47,837 nucleotides of DNA, from contig CAZVAD010000005.1 of the NCBI GenBank assembly GCA_964624645.1, positions 1 through 47,837 on the forward strand, read 5' to 3'. This stretch comes from Mariniphaga sp964624645 (lineage in GTDB: Bacteria > Bacteroidota > Bacteroidia > Bacteroidales > Prolixibacteraceae). Made by a program: the position numbers and the translations under genes. The notes under the pieces were generated by a model, which ran no database searches, was not told the DNA's origin, and saw nothing but the letters and a program-made list of their open reading frames with translations. Of this stretch, positions 25,734 through 34,439 are shown in pieces. Position 1 is the stretch's first letter. Each line of letters begins with the position of its first letter.

Positions 25734-27050
25734 ATGGGACTTACCGATGCGTTAAACTTTCTGAGAGAAATCATCCGAACCAGACTTGAACTGGAAATCA
25801 AGGGAAATACTGTTGCTTTCCCTGTTTTCAATCCAAAAAAGAACAGCTCGGCGCTTGTCCGGTTTATTCAGGAAAACAGTCTGTCGTCTGAAGAAATTGT
25901 CCTTTTGCTGATGGCGCTTGTGCCACATTTAGACTCCGGATTTTTCTCATCAATCATGGCCTATTACCTTCCCAATGGTGGTGATTTTCCTGAATTTGGC
26001 GGCATAAAAGGGAAAAACTACCGCGGTATTCTGCCTACCGGCGAAACGGCTCTTTATGTTCTGGCAGGGAATAATCTGGAAAAAAGGATAGAGACGATAC
26101 AGCTTTTTGACGAAAGCCACCTTTTTGCCCGAAAGGGAATTTTAAAAGTGGAAAATCCCGAGCCGGGCGAGCCAAAAATGAGCGGACGACTGGTTCTGGA
26201 TGAAGAATACGTTGACTTGTTCACCCTTGGGAAAATATCCAAACCGCGTTTTTCATCCGATTTTCCTGCCGAACGAATCACTACCGAAATGGAGTGGGGC
26301 AACTTGGTGCTTAATGACAAAACTTCTCTTGGAATCCGTGAAATTGAAATATGGTTAAAGCACAACGACAAACTACTGCATGAATGGCAGATGCGCGGGA
26401 AAATCAAACCGGGTTATCGCGTACTTTTTTACGGGCCGCCCGGAACAGGTAAAACCCTGACAGCCTGTTTGCTGGGAAAATACACCGGGCGGGATGTTTT
26501 TCGCATCGACCTTTCCATGGTGGTTTCAAAATATATTGGCGAAACTGAAAAAAACCTCTCAAAGCTTTTTGATAAAGCGGCAAACAAAGAGTGGATTCTT
26601 TTTTTTGATGAAGCCGATTCAATCTTCGGCAAGCGCACCGGCGTGAGGGACGCACATGACAAGTATGCAAACCAGGAGGTTTCCTATCTTTTGCAAAGAA
26701 TTGAATCACATGCAGGACTGGTGATTCTTGCTTCCAATATGAAATCAAATATCGATTCTGCTTTTACGCGGCGTTTCAATTCAATCATTGCCTTTGAAAA
26801 TCCGGATTTGACTGAGCGGCTGCAACTTTGGAATAACTACCTGCCTTTGCCCGCAACTGTGGAAAAAATGGTTAATCTGGAAGAGATAGCCCGGAAATAT
26901 CAACTCACCGGCGCAAATATTGTAAATGCCATCCAATTCGCAGGACTGCAAACCCTTGAAAAGGGAAGCAAAACAATTTCAGCCGCCGATCTGCTCAAAG
27001 GCATTCAAAAAGAGTATGAAAAAGAGGGCAAAATGATGCGGATGGAGTAA
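25734..27050 (+). CDS. eCIS AAA+ ATPase (Pvc15/Afp15-like)
   Basis: An AAA+ ATPase that is part of nearly all free eCIS clusters and is needed for assembly in Afp/PVC, though its precise action is unknown. The 438-aa product has an N-terminal non-ATPase domain (about 1-190) and an AAA core: Walker A GPPGTGKT at 234-241, Walker B ILFFDEAD at about 288-295, sensor-type VILASNMK, and an arginine-finger segment DSAFTRRFNSIIAF. The C-terminal lid includes TGANIVNAIQFAG. The frame extends to a TTG at 25725, but the ATG at 25734 lies 20 nt from a promoter box. Its presence favours a free eCIS over a membrane-anchored type VI subtype iv system. Confidence 0.95.
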   Translation: MGLTDALNFLREIIRTRLELEIKGNTVAFPVFNPKKNSSALVRFIQENSLSSEEIVLLLMALVPHLDSGFFSSIMAYYLPNGGDFPEFGGIKGKNYRGILPTGETALYVLAGNNLEKRIETIQLFDESHLFARKGILKVENPEPGEPKMSGRLVLDEEYVDLFTLGKISKPRFSSDFPAERITTEMEWGNLVLNDKTSLGIREIEIWLKHNDKLLHEWQMRGKIKPGYRVLFYGPPGTGKTLTACLLGKYTGRDVFRIDLSMVVSKYIGETEKNLSKLFDKAANKEWILFFDEADSIFGKRTGVRDAHDKYANQEVSYLLQRIESHAGLVILASNMKSNIDSAFTRRFNSIIAFENPDLTERLQLWNNYLPLPATVEKMVNLEEIARKYQLTGANIVNAIQFAGLQTLEKGSKTISAADLLKGIQKEYEKEGKMMRME

Positions 27051-27167
27051 AAATGTAAAATGATTTTTTCCGGCAGAAGGAGCAATTGGAACGGCAGTAG
27101 CATTGCTTAAGTGAAAAAGCCGGGCAGATTGCCCTGAAAGAAGTCGTCAGGAAATTAAAAAAATCTC

Positions 27168-27175
27168 TATTTTTG
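27168..27175 (+). promoter_or_regulatory. -7 promoter box of the phosphodiester glycosidase gene
   Basis: TATTTTTG matches TAnnTTTG, 35 nt upstream of the ATG at 27211. It marks a new transcription unit after the eCIS ATPase. Confidence 0.4.
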
Positions 27176-27210
27176 AGAAATTTTGTTTCACCTTTAAACT
27201 TTCACTTTAG

Positions 27211-28902
27211 ATGAAAAAAGTCATTTTACGAATTCCTTTCTTTTTGCTTCTGCTTTTTGCTTCACAGATTATGGCCATTGAAATTGGCGGCATTCAATAT
27301 AAGATTGACACCCTTGAAAATCATCAGATTGGCCCCGGAACGCAATATGTATCGTTGCGTTTAACATCAACAAGCAGGCGATTGGATGTGTTTTTTGTGA
27401 TATCCGATTTGAAAAATCCTTACGTGGATATTCGTACTGTTCTCGGACATGACTCCATATACAGCACGGAGAGGGTATCTGCCATGGCCAAACGAAAAAG
27501 CAGGGACGGCGCTTTCTATTTCGCAGGAACCAACGGTGATTTTTTCGATATCGCTAATCAGAATTCCATCGGATATCCGATAGGGGGAAGCATGGTTGAC
27601 GGAGAAATCGCAAAAATTCCCGGTTCCTGGAATCAATTTGCCATAGATGACCAGAAAATTCCCGGAATCGGACATATGACTTTTACAGGATTTATCTATT
27701 CCGGCCCCAACATATGGAGAATCAATTCGGTTAACCATATACGGGACGCAAATGATTTGATTCTGTATAACCGGCATAACGGAAAATCGACCCGTACCAA
27801 CGAGTGGGGTACAGAAGTGTTAGTTGAACTGGAGAATGGCTACAATTGGGGGTCAAATCAGAGGCTGAAGGCAAAAGTTCTGAAAATTGAAAAGGGCATA
27901 GGCAGCATGGCTATTCCGGAAGGAAAGGCAGTTTTGTCGGGACATGGCACAGCGGCAGCACAGTTGAATCAACTGGCTGTGAATGATGTGATTGATATCG
28001 CCCTGAATTTAAAGCAGGGAGCTAATAGCACTTCGAATTTTGTTCAGATAATTGGCGGGGATAACTATTCCACCATGTTGTTGAATGGCGTAGTGAACAC
28101 ATCAAATTTCTGGAACGAACTTCACCCGCGTACCGGACTTGGGTACAGTGTGAACAGGGATTCCCTCTTTCTCTGTGTGGTTGACGGCAGAGGCGTATCC
28201 CACGGGGCAACCACAAAAGATCTGGCACAACTGATGAAAAGCGCCGGCGCCTACACGGCATTTAATATGGATGGCGGCGGTTCATCCGCAATGTATCTTG
28301 CAGAATTGGGGAAGCCTGTCAACAAGGTCAGTGACGGGTATGAACGCGCAGTGGGAAGCAGTATTTATGTGGTGGCTACTTCACCGACTGATAATGCCAT
28401 TGGCATCATCAAGCCGCATGAAAAGAAAGTGGAACTCCCGCAATTTAGCGAATTTATTCCGCAGTTTTACGGATATAATCAATATGAAGTGCTGCTTGAC
28501 TCTGATCTTCAGAATGTTCAGCTTTCCTGTCCGGAAAGCCTCGGGAAAATTCAGGGCAATAGGTTTATTGCCTCAGGCGCTTCTCCCGGTAATATCACGG
28601 CAACTTACAACGGTTCGGTTACAACAACTATTGAGGTCAGTATTACCCCTTCCACCGGAATTGATGCAGACAAACGCACCGGAGTTTCCCGGGTGTATCC
28701 CAACCCTGCCAACGATATCATTTATGTCAGCATTGACGATCCGGCATTCCCGGAGCTGAAGCTGTATTCATTGAACGGCACGTTGCTCAAGGCAGAAAAG
28801 GGAAATCAAATCGGGATAAATGAATTTGTACCCGGTATTTATCTTTTGAAAGTCGTCTCAAAAGATTCGGCCTTTAACAGTCTTGTAGTAATCAGCAGGT
28901 GA
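27211..28902 (+). CDS. Secreted phosphodiester glycosidase (NAGPA domain) with type IX sorting domain
   Basis: Family members with this domain cleave N-acetylglucosamine-1-phosphodiester-like or other phosphodiester-linked sugars. The 563-aa product has a signal peptide (about 1-22, ending in QIMA), an N-terminal domain with FYFAGTNGDFFDI, and the NAGPA core with PRTGLGYSVNRDSLFLCVVDG, split here as PRTGLGYSVN and LFLCVVDG, and FNMDGGGSSAMYL, the most conserved family segment. The C-terminus from about 480 carries VYPNPANDIIYVSI and VPGIYLLKV, the Por/type IX secretion sorting signal, so it should cross both membranes and be anchored or released at the surface. It has its own promoter and is not an eCIS component by sequence. 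Confidence 0.9.
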   Translation: MKKVILRIPFFLLLLFASQIMAIEIGGIQYKIDTLENHQIGPGTQYVSLRLTSTSRRLDVFFVISDLKNPYVDIRTVLGHDSIYSTERVSAMAKRKSRDGAFYFAGTNGDFFDIANQNSIGYPIGGSMVDGEIAKIPGSWNQFAIDDQKIPGIGHMTFTGFIYSGPNIWRINSVNHIRDANDLILYNRHNGKSTRTNEWGTEVLVELENGYNWGSNQRLKAKVLKIEKGIGSMAIPEGKAVLSGHGTAAAQLNQLAVNDVIDIALNLKQGANSTSNFVQIIGGDNYSTMLLNGVVNTSNFWNELHPRTGLGYSVNRDSLFLCVVDGRGVSHGATTKDLAQLMKSAGAYTAFNMDGGGSSAMYLAELGKPVNKVSDGYERAVGSSIYVVATSPTDNAIGIIKPHEKKVELPQFSEFIPQFYGYNQYEVLLDSDLQNVQLSCPESLGKIQGNRFIASGASPGNITATYNGSVTTTIEVSITPSTGIDADKRTGVSRVYPNPANDIIYVSIDDPAFPELKLYSLNGTLLKAEKGNQIGINEFVPGIYLLKVVSKDSAFNSLVVISR

Positions 28903-29050
28903 GGCAGATAATGAATATAAGTGACTCCAATAAAAGAAAGTTTATGAGCATGAACTTGCTGTCTTGATTTACGATTGAAATATTATCTGTAAATTGTATT
29001 TTAATTTTCAGTAAAATATTTACTTTGTGTGAGCCAAATTCAGCTTCTTT

Positions 29051-29635
29051 ATGGAAAGAACTTCAGATGCAGAGATTTTCAGTAAAATAAAAAAAGGTGA
29101 TGAAATCGCCTTTAGTCATCTTTTTGACACATTTTACACTCCGCTATGTTTCTTTTCTTCAAAATACACAAATGATATGGATTTGTCGCGTTCATTGGTG
29201 CAACAGGTTTTTGTTGATTTGTGGACAAAACGCATGACCATTGATGTGGAGAGGTCTTTAAAATCCTACCTGTACACTTCAGTCAAAAACAAGAGCATAG
29301 ACTATTTGCGCCAGAAATCCAGAACTCACAGCATTTCTGAAAATATCGAATCCATTGACCGTTTAAAGCAAATCCCGTTTTATGATCTCATTGAAGAAGC
29401 TGAGTTGAATGAACGCATCAATAGATCAATAAATAAACTTCCGGGAAACTGCCGGAAAATATTTCAGCTAAGCCGGTTTGAGGGAATGAAATATCTTGAA
29501 ATTGCATCAGAATTGAATATTTCAGTTAAAACTGTTGAAATGCAAATGGGGATTGCTCTCAAAAGATTACGGGAGAGTCTCTCTGATTATAAGGTGTTTA
29601 ATCTGTTTTCGATAACATTTTTGAAAAAAAAGTAG
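29051..29635 (+). CDS. ECF-type RNA polymerase sigma factor (PUL regulator)
   Basis: Group IV sigma-70 factor that would direct transcription of the downstream SusC/SusD operon when released by the FecR protein. The 194-aa product has region 2 (DEIAFSHLFDTFYTPLCFFSSKY, here FSHLFDTFYTPLCFF, then SLVQQVFVDLWTKR and SYLYTSVKNKSIDYLR) and region 4 (INKLPGNCRKIFQLSRFEGM, then YLEIASELNISVKTVEMQMG) forming a helix-turn-helix. It ends with a basic KKK tail. The anti-sigma gene follows after 56 nt, the standard pairing in Bacteroidota polysaccharide loci. Confidence 0.95.
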   Translation: MERTSDAEIFSKIKKGDEIAFSHLFDTFYTPLCFFSSKYTNDMDLSRSLVQQVFVDLWTKRMTIDVERSLKSYLYTSVKNKSIDYLRQKSRTHSISENIESIDRLKQIPFYDLIEEAELNERINRSINKLPGNCRKIFQLSRFEGMKYLEIASELNISVKTVEMQMGIALKRLRESLSDYKVFNLFSITFLKKK

Positions 29636-29691
29636 TTTTCATTACAGGGTAAGTCCGGTTTCATTCGTCATAGGGATGAAAATCGTACATT

Positions 29692-30705
29692 GTGAATAAA
29701 AAGGAAAAAATAGACGAACTCATTGTCAAGTTTATTTCGGGAAACGCCACTTCCGAAGAGATTCAAAAGCTGGAGAACTGGAAAAATTTTTCAGAAGAAA
29801 ATTCTCTTCTTTTCGAAAGCAGCAAAAAAGTATGGGAAAAAGCGGAAGGCTATATTCCTGAAATGGCGCTTCAGAAGGATAAATTAAAACTTGCAGGCGC
29901 GTACAATCATTACCTTTCCCGGCGAATTCAAAAAATCAACAGGTATTCATTTATTTATAAAATGGCTGCAATTCTTGCATTTCCAGTTGCATTGGCCATT
30001 GGTTGGTATCTTTTTGGAAAAACAGCTTGGAAAACAAGTGCGGATGAAAATTATTGCATGATTTCCTCTCCAACAGGTCATATTTCCAAATGTATTTTAC
30101 CGGATGAAACAGAAGTCTGGATTAATACCGGTTCCTCCATAAAATATAACGTAACGACGTTTAATAAAGGACAAAGAGAGATAGAGCTTGAAGGCGAAGC
30201 ATTTTTTAAGGTTCATTCCATCAAGGAAAAAAGTTTTACCGTGGTAACACCTTATGCAGATGTGTTGGTCACGGGAACCTCGTTTAATGTGAATGCTTAT
30301 CCTTCTTCCGACTCCTTTGATGCGGTATTGGTTGAAGGAAAAATTCAGCTTGACTTGAAATCGGGAACAGAAGAGATTTTTGAAATCAAACCCGGACAAA
30401 AGATATTCTTTGATACCGAAAAAAACAGTGTCAATATTGAAAGCGTTGATACCGAATTGTTTACCTCCTGGCGTAATGGTGAGATTATCTTTAAGGATGC
30501 TACTCTTGGAGATTTAGTTAAAGAATTGGAACGTATTTATGGTATTAAATTTCGTTTGCAGCCATCCGGTCTTGAAAGCCTGCGTTTCAGGGGAATGTTC
30601 AGTTATGATAATAACCTGATAGAAGCTCTTGAGAAAATTAAAAAATCTGCCGGAGTTTCTTATTATATTGAGAATAAGGAAGTATGGATTAGAAAAAACA
30701 ACTAA
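29692..30705 (+). CDS. FecR-family anti-sigma factor
   Basis: Inner-membrane anti-sigma protein that would relay the SusC/STN signal to the ECF sigma factor. The 337-aa product has a cytoplasmic N-terminus (about 1-85, with VKFISGNATSEEIQKLENW, the usual anti-sigma pattern), one transmembrane helix (91-109, MAAILAFPVALAIGWYLFG), the FecR periplasmic domain (about 120-215, LPDETEVWINTGSSIKY and VEGKIQLDL) and a C-terminal DUF4974 domain (about 258-335, LGDLVKELERIYGIKF and YDNNLIEALEKIKK). The start is GTG at 29692. It lies 204 nt before the SusC gene. Confidence 0.94.
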   Translation: MNKKEKIDELIVKFISGNATSEEIQKLENWKNFSEENSLLFESSKKVWEKAEGYIPEMALQKDKLKLAGAYNHYLSRRIQKINRYSFIYKMAAILAFPVALAIGWYLFGKTAWKTSADENYCMISSPTGHISKCILPDETEVWINTGSSIKYNVTTFNKGQREIELEGEAFFKVHSIKEKSFTVVTPYADVLVTGTSFNVNAYPSSDSFDAVLVEGKIQLDLKSGTEEIFEIKPGQKIFFDTEKNSVNIESVDTELFTSWRNGEIIFKDATLGDLVKELERIYGIKFRLQPSGLESLRFRGMFSYDNNLIEALEKIKKSAGVSYYIENKEVWIRKNN

Positions 30706-30818
30706 AAAAACAGATTGCCTATGGAGAAGGAATAGTTATTACAAACCGGGGGGAGCTTACAATATTCTTTTAAAGAATTTCATTTCTTGGAAACAAAGCT
30801 GTCTCCTGAGTTAAAAAA

Positions 30819-30848
30819 AGGAGGGAAACTGTGGTGGCTCTCCCTCCT
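30819..30848 (+). promoter_or_regulatory. Hairpin in the fecR-susC intergenic leader
   Basis: Eight-bp stem AGGAGGGA (30819-30826) / TCCCTCCT (30841-30848) with a 14-nt loop, preceded by an A-run. It could be an attenuating or RNA-stabilising structure in the leader of susC. The G/C-rich stem stands out in an AT-rich intergenic region, but no U-tract follows directly, so a plain terminator is less likely. Confidence 0.4.
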
Positions 30849-30854
30849 CGAAAA

Positions 30855-30872
30855 TTTCAAAAGCTTTTGAAA
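30855..30872. promoter_or_regulatory. 18-bp perfect palindrome upstream of susC
   Basis: TTTCAAAAGCTTTTGAAA is a perfect inverted repeat without a spacer, 37 nt before the susC ATG and 6 nt after the hairpin. It could be a dimeric operator site or part of the folded leader. No regulator gene for it is recognised here. Confidence 0.4.
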
Positions 30873-30908
30873 AGCTAAATCAGTTATTTATTAAAAACAA
30901 GTAAATGT

Positions 30909-33900
30909 ATGAAAAATTTAAAAATTAAAAGGAGGAAATTAAATCCTCTTGACAAAAAACTGTTATTAATTATGCGATTGAGTGTTTTATTATTTTTTGT
31001 TGCTGTTTTTTCCTCTACGGCCAGTGTTTATTCTCAGGCTACGAGGATTACTGTGAAAATGAAAAACGTTCATTTGTCGGAAGTTTTCGATGCTATCGAA
31101 AAACAGTCGGAGTTCTACTTTTTTTATAATCGTGATTATCTGGAAGACAGTCGATTAGTTTCGGTGAATATGAAAAACAAGCTGATTGACGACGTGCTGA
31201 ATGAATTATTTAAGGATGAGTTTGTTACCTATGAAATTTTTGACAGGAACATTTTGTTGAAAGTTTCAGATTCTGCCATGACCAAAAACCGGCAAGCAGT
31301 ATTACTTCAACAGCAAGTTGTTTCCGGCAAAATAACGGATTCTTCCGGCCAGCCGCTGCCCGGCGTCACCGTGCTGATTAAAGGCTCAATTCAGGGAACT
31401 GTAACGAATCTGGATGGAAATTATACCCTGACAGGCGTTCCGAAGGATGCGGTATTGGTTTTTTCTTTTGTTGGGATGAAAGCCCAGGAAGTAATTGTTG
31501 GCGATCAGACAAATATTAGCCTGATACTGGAAGAGGAGACCATAGGATTGGAAGAGGTGATTGCCATTGGCTACGGAACCCAGAAAAAGAGGGATATTAT
31601 TGGATCTATATCCACAATCAGCAGTGAAGAACTGATTAAAGCAGTGAGTGCAAGTTCTTTTGATGCTGCACTTCAGGGGATGGCTCCGGGATTGATGGTA
31701 TCCAGTGAGTCCGGAGTTCCGGGGGCTCCCGTACAGATTAAAATACGCGGTATAAATTCAATATCATCCGGTACGGATCCTTTGTGGATTGTTGATGGTA
31801 TTCCGATTGTAAGTGAAAGTGTTGGAAATGACTTTGATGGCGAATCGTCTCAAAATGTTTTATCGTTAATAAATCCATCTGATATTGAGTCGATTCAGGT
31901 GCTGAAGGATGCTGCTGCAACCTCAATTTATGGATCGCGCGGTTCAAATGGCGTCATCCTGGTGACTACCAAATCCGGGAAAAAAGGAATATCTACCTTC
32001 AATGTGGATGTTAAAACCGGTGTGAGTAACTGGGCTAAAAGCGATGTAGGGCTTGCATCGGGTAAAGAGTTTATTGAAATTATGGATAAGGCATATGTCA
32101 ACAGCAAATTTTCCGGTCAGTATGACCCTCAATCATCCTTAAACCAATTGGATGGAGTTGCTGCAACAATCAGCAGGCAAGAAGCTTTAGCCACGAATAC
32201 CAATTGGGGTAAAATTATCAGTCGCACAGGTTCATTTGTTGAAACAAATATTTCATCAGCTCAGGGAACCGAAAAAGGAAATTCTTATTTGTCATTACGT
32301 TATAGAAAAGACAACAGCATTTTGAAATATAGCGATCTGGATATACTTTCAGCCAATGTCAGCCTCAATTATGAGCTTTTGAAAGTTTTGAATATTAATT
32401 ACAGAGGCCTTCTTTCTTTTTCCGATAATAACAGGGTGAAATCGGATCAGGGTAAAAATGGAGCAGGCGGCTGGGCACAGGTGAATGCTTATTCTTTGCC
32501 CTGGATGAAAATATACGATGACACGGAAACTGGTCTCAACGGATTCTGGAACCCATTGGCATCAACAAATGCGCTGGCTGGAATCTCACCTATGAATAGT
32601 GAGAGTAATTTGCAGACTCTTAATGTTTTGCAAGGCCTTAACGCCAGTCTGAAAATTGTAGATGGGCTTACCTTGAAAGGAGAATTCGGAGCCAATCTTG
32701 TTTATGATAAAGCCCTTTCCTATCAAGGCAGTGGAGTCCGGATTAATGGCGCCAGAGCGGTAGAGGAAAAAAATCAGAGAACGGTGATGAATTATAATGC
32801 CTTTCTGAATTATGATAAAAATTTCGGAGAAGATCATTGGCTGAATGTTGTTGGTGGTGTGGAGAACACACGTTCTCATGTACATTTTACCTATTTGGAA
32901 AGCCAGTCGCTCATAGGCAGTTTTCATGAAGTGGGCAGGCCTGAATCTATACAAGGGCGTAGCTATCTGGGCGAGGAGAGTTATTTGAGAGGATACTTTG
33001 GAAGGGCAAATTATAAATTCAGAGACAAGTATATAGTTGGCACAAGTATTCGTCATGATGGTATTTCCAAATTTACTCCTGAGAATAGATGGGCAACATT
33101 CTTCTCTGGCTCTGCAGGATGGATAATTTCCGAAGAGGAATTTTTTAATTCTTCAGCAGTCAGTTTGCTGAAATTACGCGGTAGTTTTGGCCAAACCGGA
33201 AACACCAATATTCCAAGCGGAATAACTTCAGATTATTATAAAGTCAGAACCAGCAGTACGTTGGGTATTCCCAGCACAGAGCTTATCAGTATCGGTAACT
33301 CCGATATAAAGTGGGAAACAACAAACACCCTGGATTTTGGTCTGGACTTTGGCTTCCTGAAAAACAAGATTAATGGTTCATTGGCTTATTACAGGCAAAC
33401 TGTCAAAGATATGCTTCTGGCTGTGGCGCTTCCGTATTCTTCCGGTATTTCCGGAGGTAATATTGTGTGGCAAAATATTGGTGATATGGAAAATAAAGGC
33501 ATTGAATTTAATGTGGATGCTGCTATTATCAACAAGGAATTCAAATGGAATGCCGGCTTCAATTTTTCAACCAACAATAATAAAATTTTGGCGCTTGACC
33601 CGGCTTCCGATGCCAACAATGTTGGTATTACTCAATCAGAACCTTTTGAAGACCGGATAGTTACGATATTTAAGACCGGATTTCCCGTAGGTAACTGGTA
33701 TATGGCTGAATCTGCCGGGGTTGATCCGCAGAAAGGGATACCCATGATCTATGAAGTGAAAGTGAATGAAGATGGTACAACTTCACACACAGGAAAAATC
33801 ATTCCGGCAACAACCGATAATATGGAAGCAAACCGGATGATTCTTGAAGGAAAAACTTCATTGCCGAAATTCCTTGGCGGGTTCAGAAATCAGTTTTCAT

Positions 33901-34418
33901 ACAAAAACTTCGACCTGAACATGAATTTCTCTTTTGCAACAGGGCATTATATCTATAACAGATTATTGCAGAGCACTCTGACGCCAAATAGAGGTGCGCG
34001 AACTCTTTCTCACAAATTATTAACTGACTCGTGGGAATCTCCCGGCGATGTAACCCGGTGGCCGCAGGTAGTTATGAATGTTCAGTATTTCTACGACAGC
34101 GAAGGTAATCCTGTTGCCGAGCCTGTATCATTTGGCTCGGAAGAAAAGTATATTTCCTCCATGTTTCTTGAAAAAGGAGATTACCTGAAATTGAATAATC
34201 TGAATTTTGGCTACAGATTGCCTGCAAATATTGCATCAAAGATTCATGCACAATCTCTGCGTCTGAATCTGAATGTGACCAATGTATTTACTTTAACCGG
34301 TTTCTCCGGGTATAATCCTGAGGTCCCTGTTGATCAGTCTTCTGCAGCAAGCTTCGTAAGCTATGAGTCTATGCCTCAGGCACGCACTTATAGCCTTGGT
34401 TTAAATCTTATTTTTTAA
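30909..34418 (+). CDS. SusC/RagA-family TonB-dependent outer membrane transporter with STN domain
   Basis: Imports glycans with SusD and, through its N-terminal signalling domain, controls the anti-sigma factor. The 1169-aa product has a signal peptide after a basic leader (hydrophobic LSVLLFFVAVFSS, cleavage near VYSQA), an STN domain at about 45-115 (ITVKMKNVHLSEVFDAIEKQ), a carboxypeptidase-regulatory-like domain at about 130-215 (SGKITDSSGQPLPGVTVLIKG, here GQPLPGVTVLIKG), a plug with IGYGTQKKRDIIGSIS, ALQGMAPGLMV and IYGSRGSNGVILVTTKSG (here GSRGSNGVILVTTKSG), and a beta-barrel. The C-terminus ends in aromatic-type strand residues SLGLNLIF. STN places it under ECF/FecR control. SusD follows 21 nt later. 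Confidence 0.96.
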   Translation: MKNLKIKRRKLNPLDKKLLLIMRLSVLLFFVAVFSSTASVYSQATRITVKMKNVHLSEVFDAIEKQSEFYFFYNRDYLEDSRLVSVNMKNKLIDDVLNELFKDEFVTYEIFDRNILLKVSDSAMTKNRQAVLLQQQVVSGKITDSSGQPLPGVTVLIKGSIQGTVTNLDGNYTLTGVPKDAVLVFSFVGMKAQEVIVGDQTNISLILEEETIGLEEVIAIGYGTQKKRDIIGSISTISSEELIKAVSASSFDAALQGMAPGLMVSSESGVPGAPVQIKIRGINSISSGTDPLWIVDGIPIVSESVGNDFDGESSQNVLSLINPSDIESIQVLKDAAATSIYGSRGSNGVILVTTKSGKKGISTFNVDVKTGVSNWAKSDVGLASGKEFIEIMDKAYVNSKFSGQYDPQSSLNQLDGVAATISRQEALATNTNWGKIISRTGSFVETNISSAQGTEKGNSYLSLRYRKDNSILKYSDLDILSANVSLNYELLKVLNINYRGLLSFSDNNRVKSDQGKNGAGGWAQVNAYSLPWMKIYDDTETGLNGFWNPLASTNALAGISPMNSESNLQTLNVLQGLNASLKIVDGLTLKGEFGANLVYDKALSYQGSGVRINGARAVEEKNQRTVMNYNAFLNYDKNFGEDHWLNVVGGVENTRSHVHFTYLESQSLIGSFHEVGRPESIQGRSYLGEESYLRGYFGRANYKFRDKYIVGTSIRHDGISKFTPENRWATFFSGSAGWIISEEEFFNSSAVSLLKLRGSFGQTGNTNIPSGITSDYYKVRTSSTLGIPSTELISIGNSDIKWETTNTLDFGLDFGFLKNKINGSLAYYRQTVKDMLLAVALPYSSGISGGNIVWQNIGDMENKGIEFNVDAAIINKEFKWNAGFNFSTNNNKILALDPASDANNVGITQSEPFEDRIVTIFKTGFPVGNWYMAESAGVDPQKGIPMIYEVKVNEDGTTSHTGKIIPATTDNMEANRMILEGKTSLPKFLGGFRNQFSYKNFDLNMNFSFATGHYIYNRLLQSTLTPNRGARTLSHKLLTDSWESPGDVTRWPQVVMNVQYFYDSEGNPVAEPVSFGSEEKYISSMFLEKGDYLKLNNLNFGYRLPANIASKIHAQSLRLNLNVTNVFTLTGFSGYNPEVPVDQSSAASFVSYESMPQARTYSLGLNLIF

Positions 34419-34439
34419 AACGATTAATTATTCTTGACT

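Noticed and set aside
4696..27050. Prophage or R-type pyocin-like tailocin
   Set aside because: There are no capsid, terminase, portal or integrase genes, and DUF4157, CIS_TMP and Pvc15/Pvc16-type genes are specific to eCIS.
4696..27050. Membrane-anchored type VI secretion system of the Bacteroidota (subtype iii/iv)
   Set aside because: A Pvc15-type ATPase is present; no TssJLM-like membrane complex, TssB/C pair or ClpV is seen. The gp25, VgrG and Hcp-like parts are shared by both systems and cannot decide.
27120..27145. Short hairpin (gggca/tgccc) as terminator of the eCIS operon
   Set aside because: The stem is only 5 bp and no T-run follows, so the true end of the eCIS transcript is not identified.
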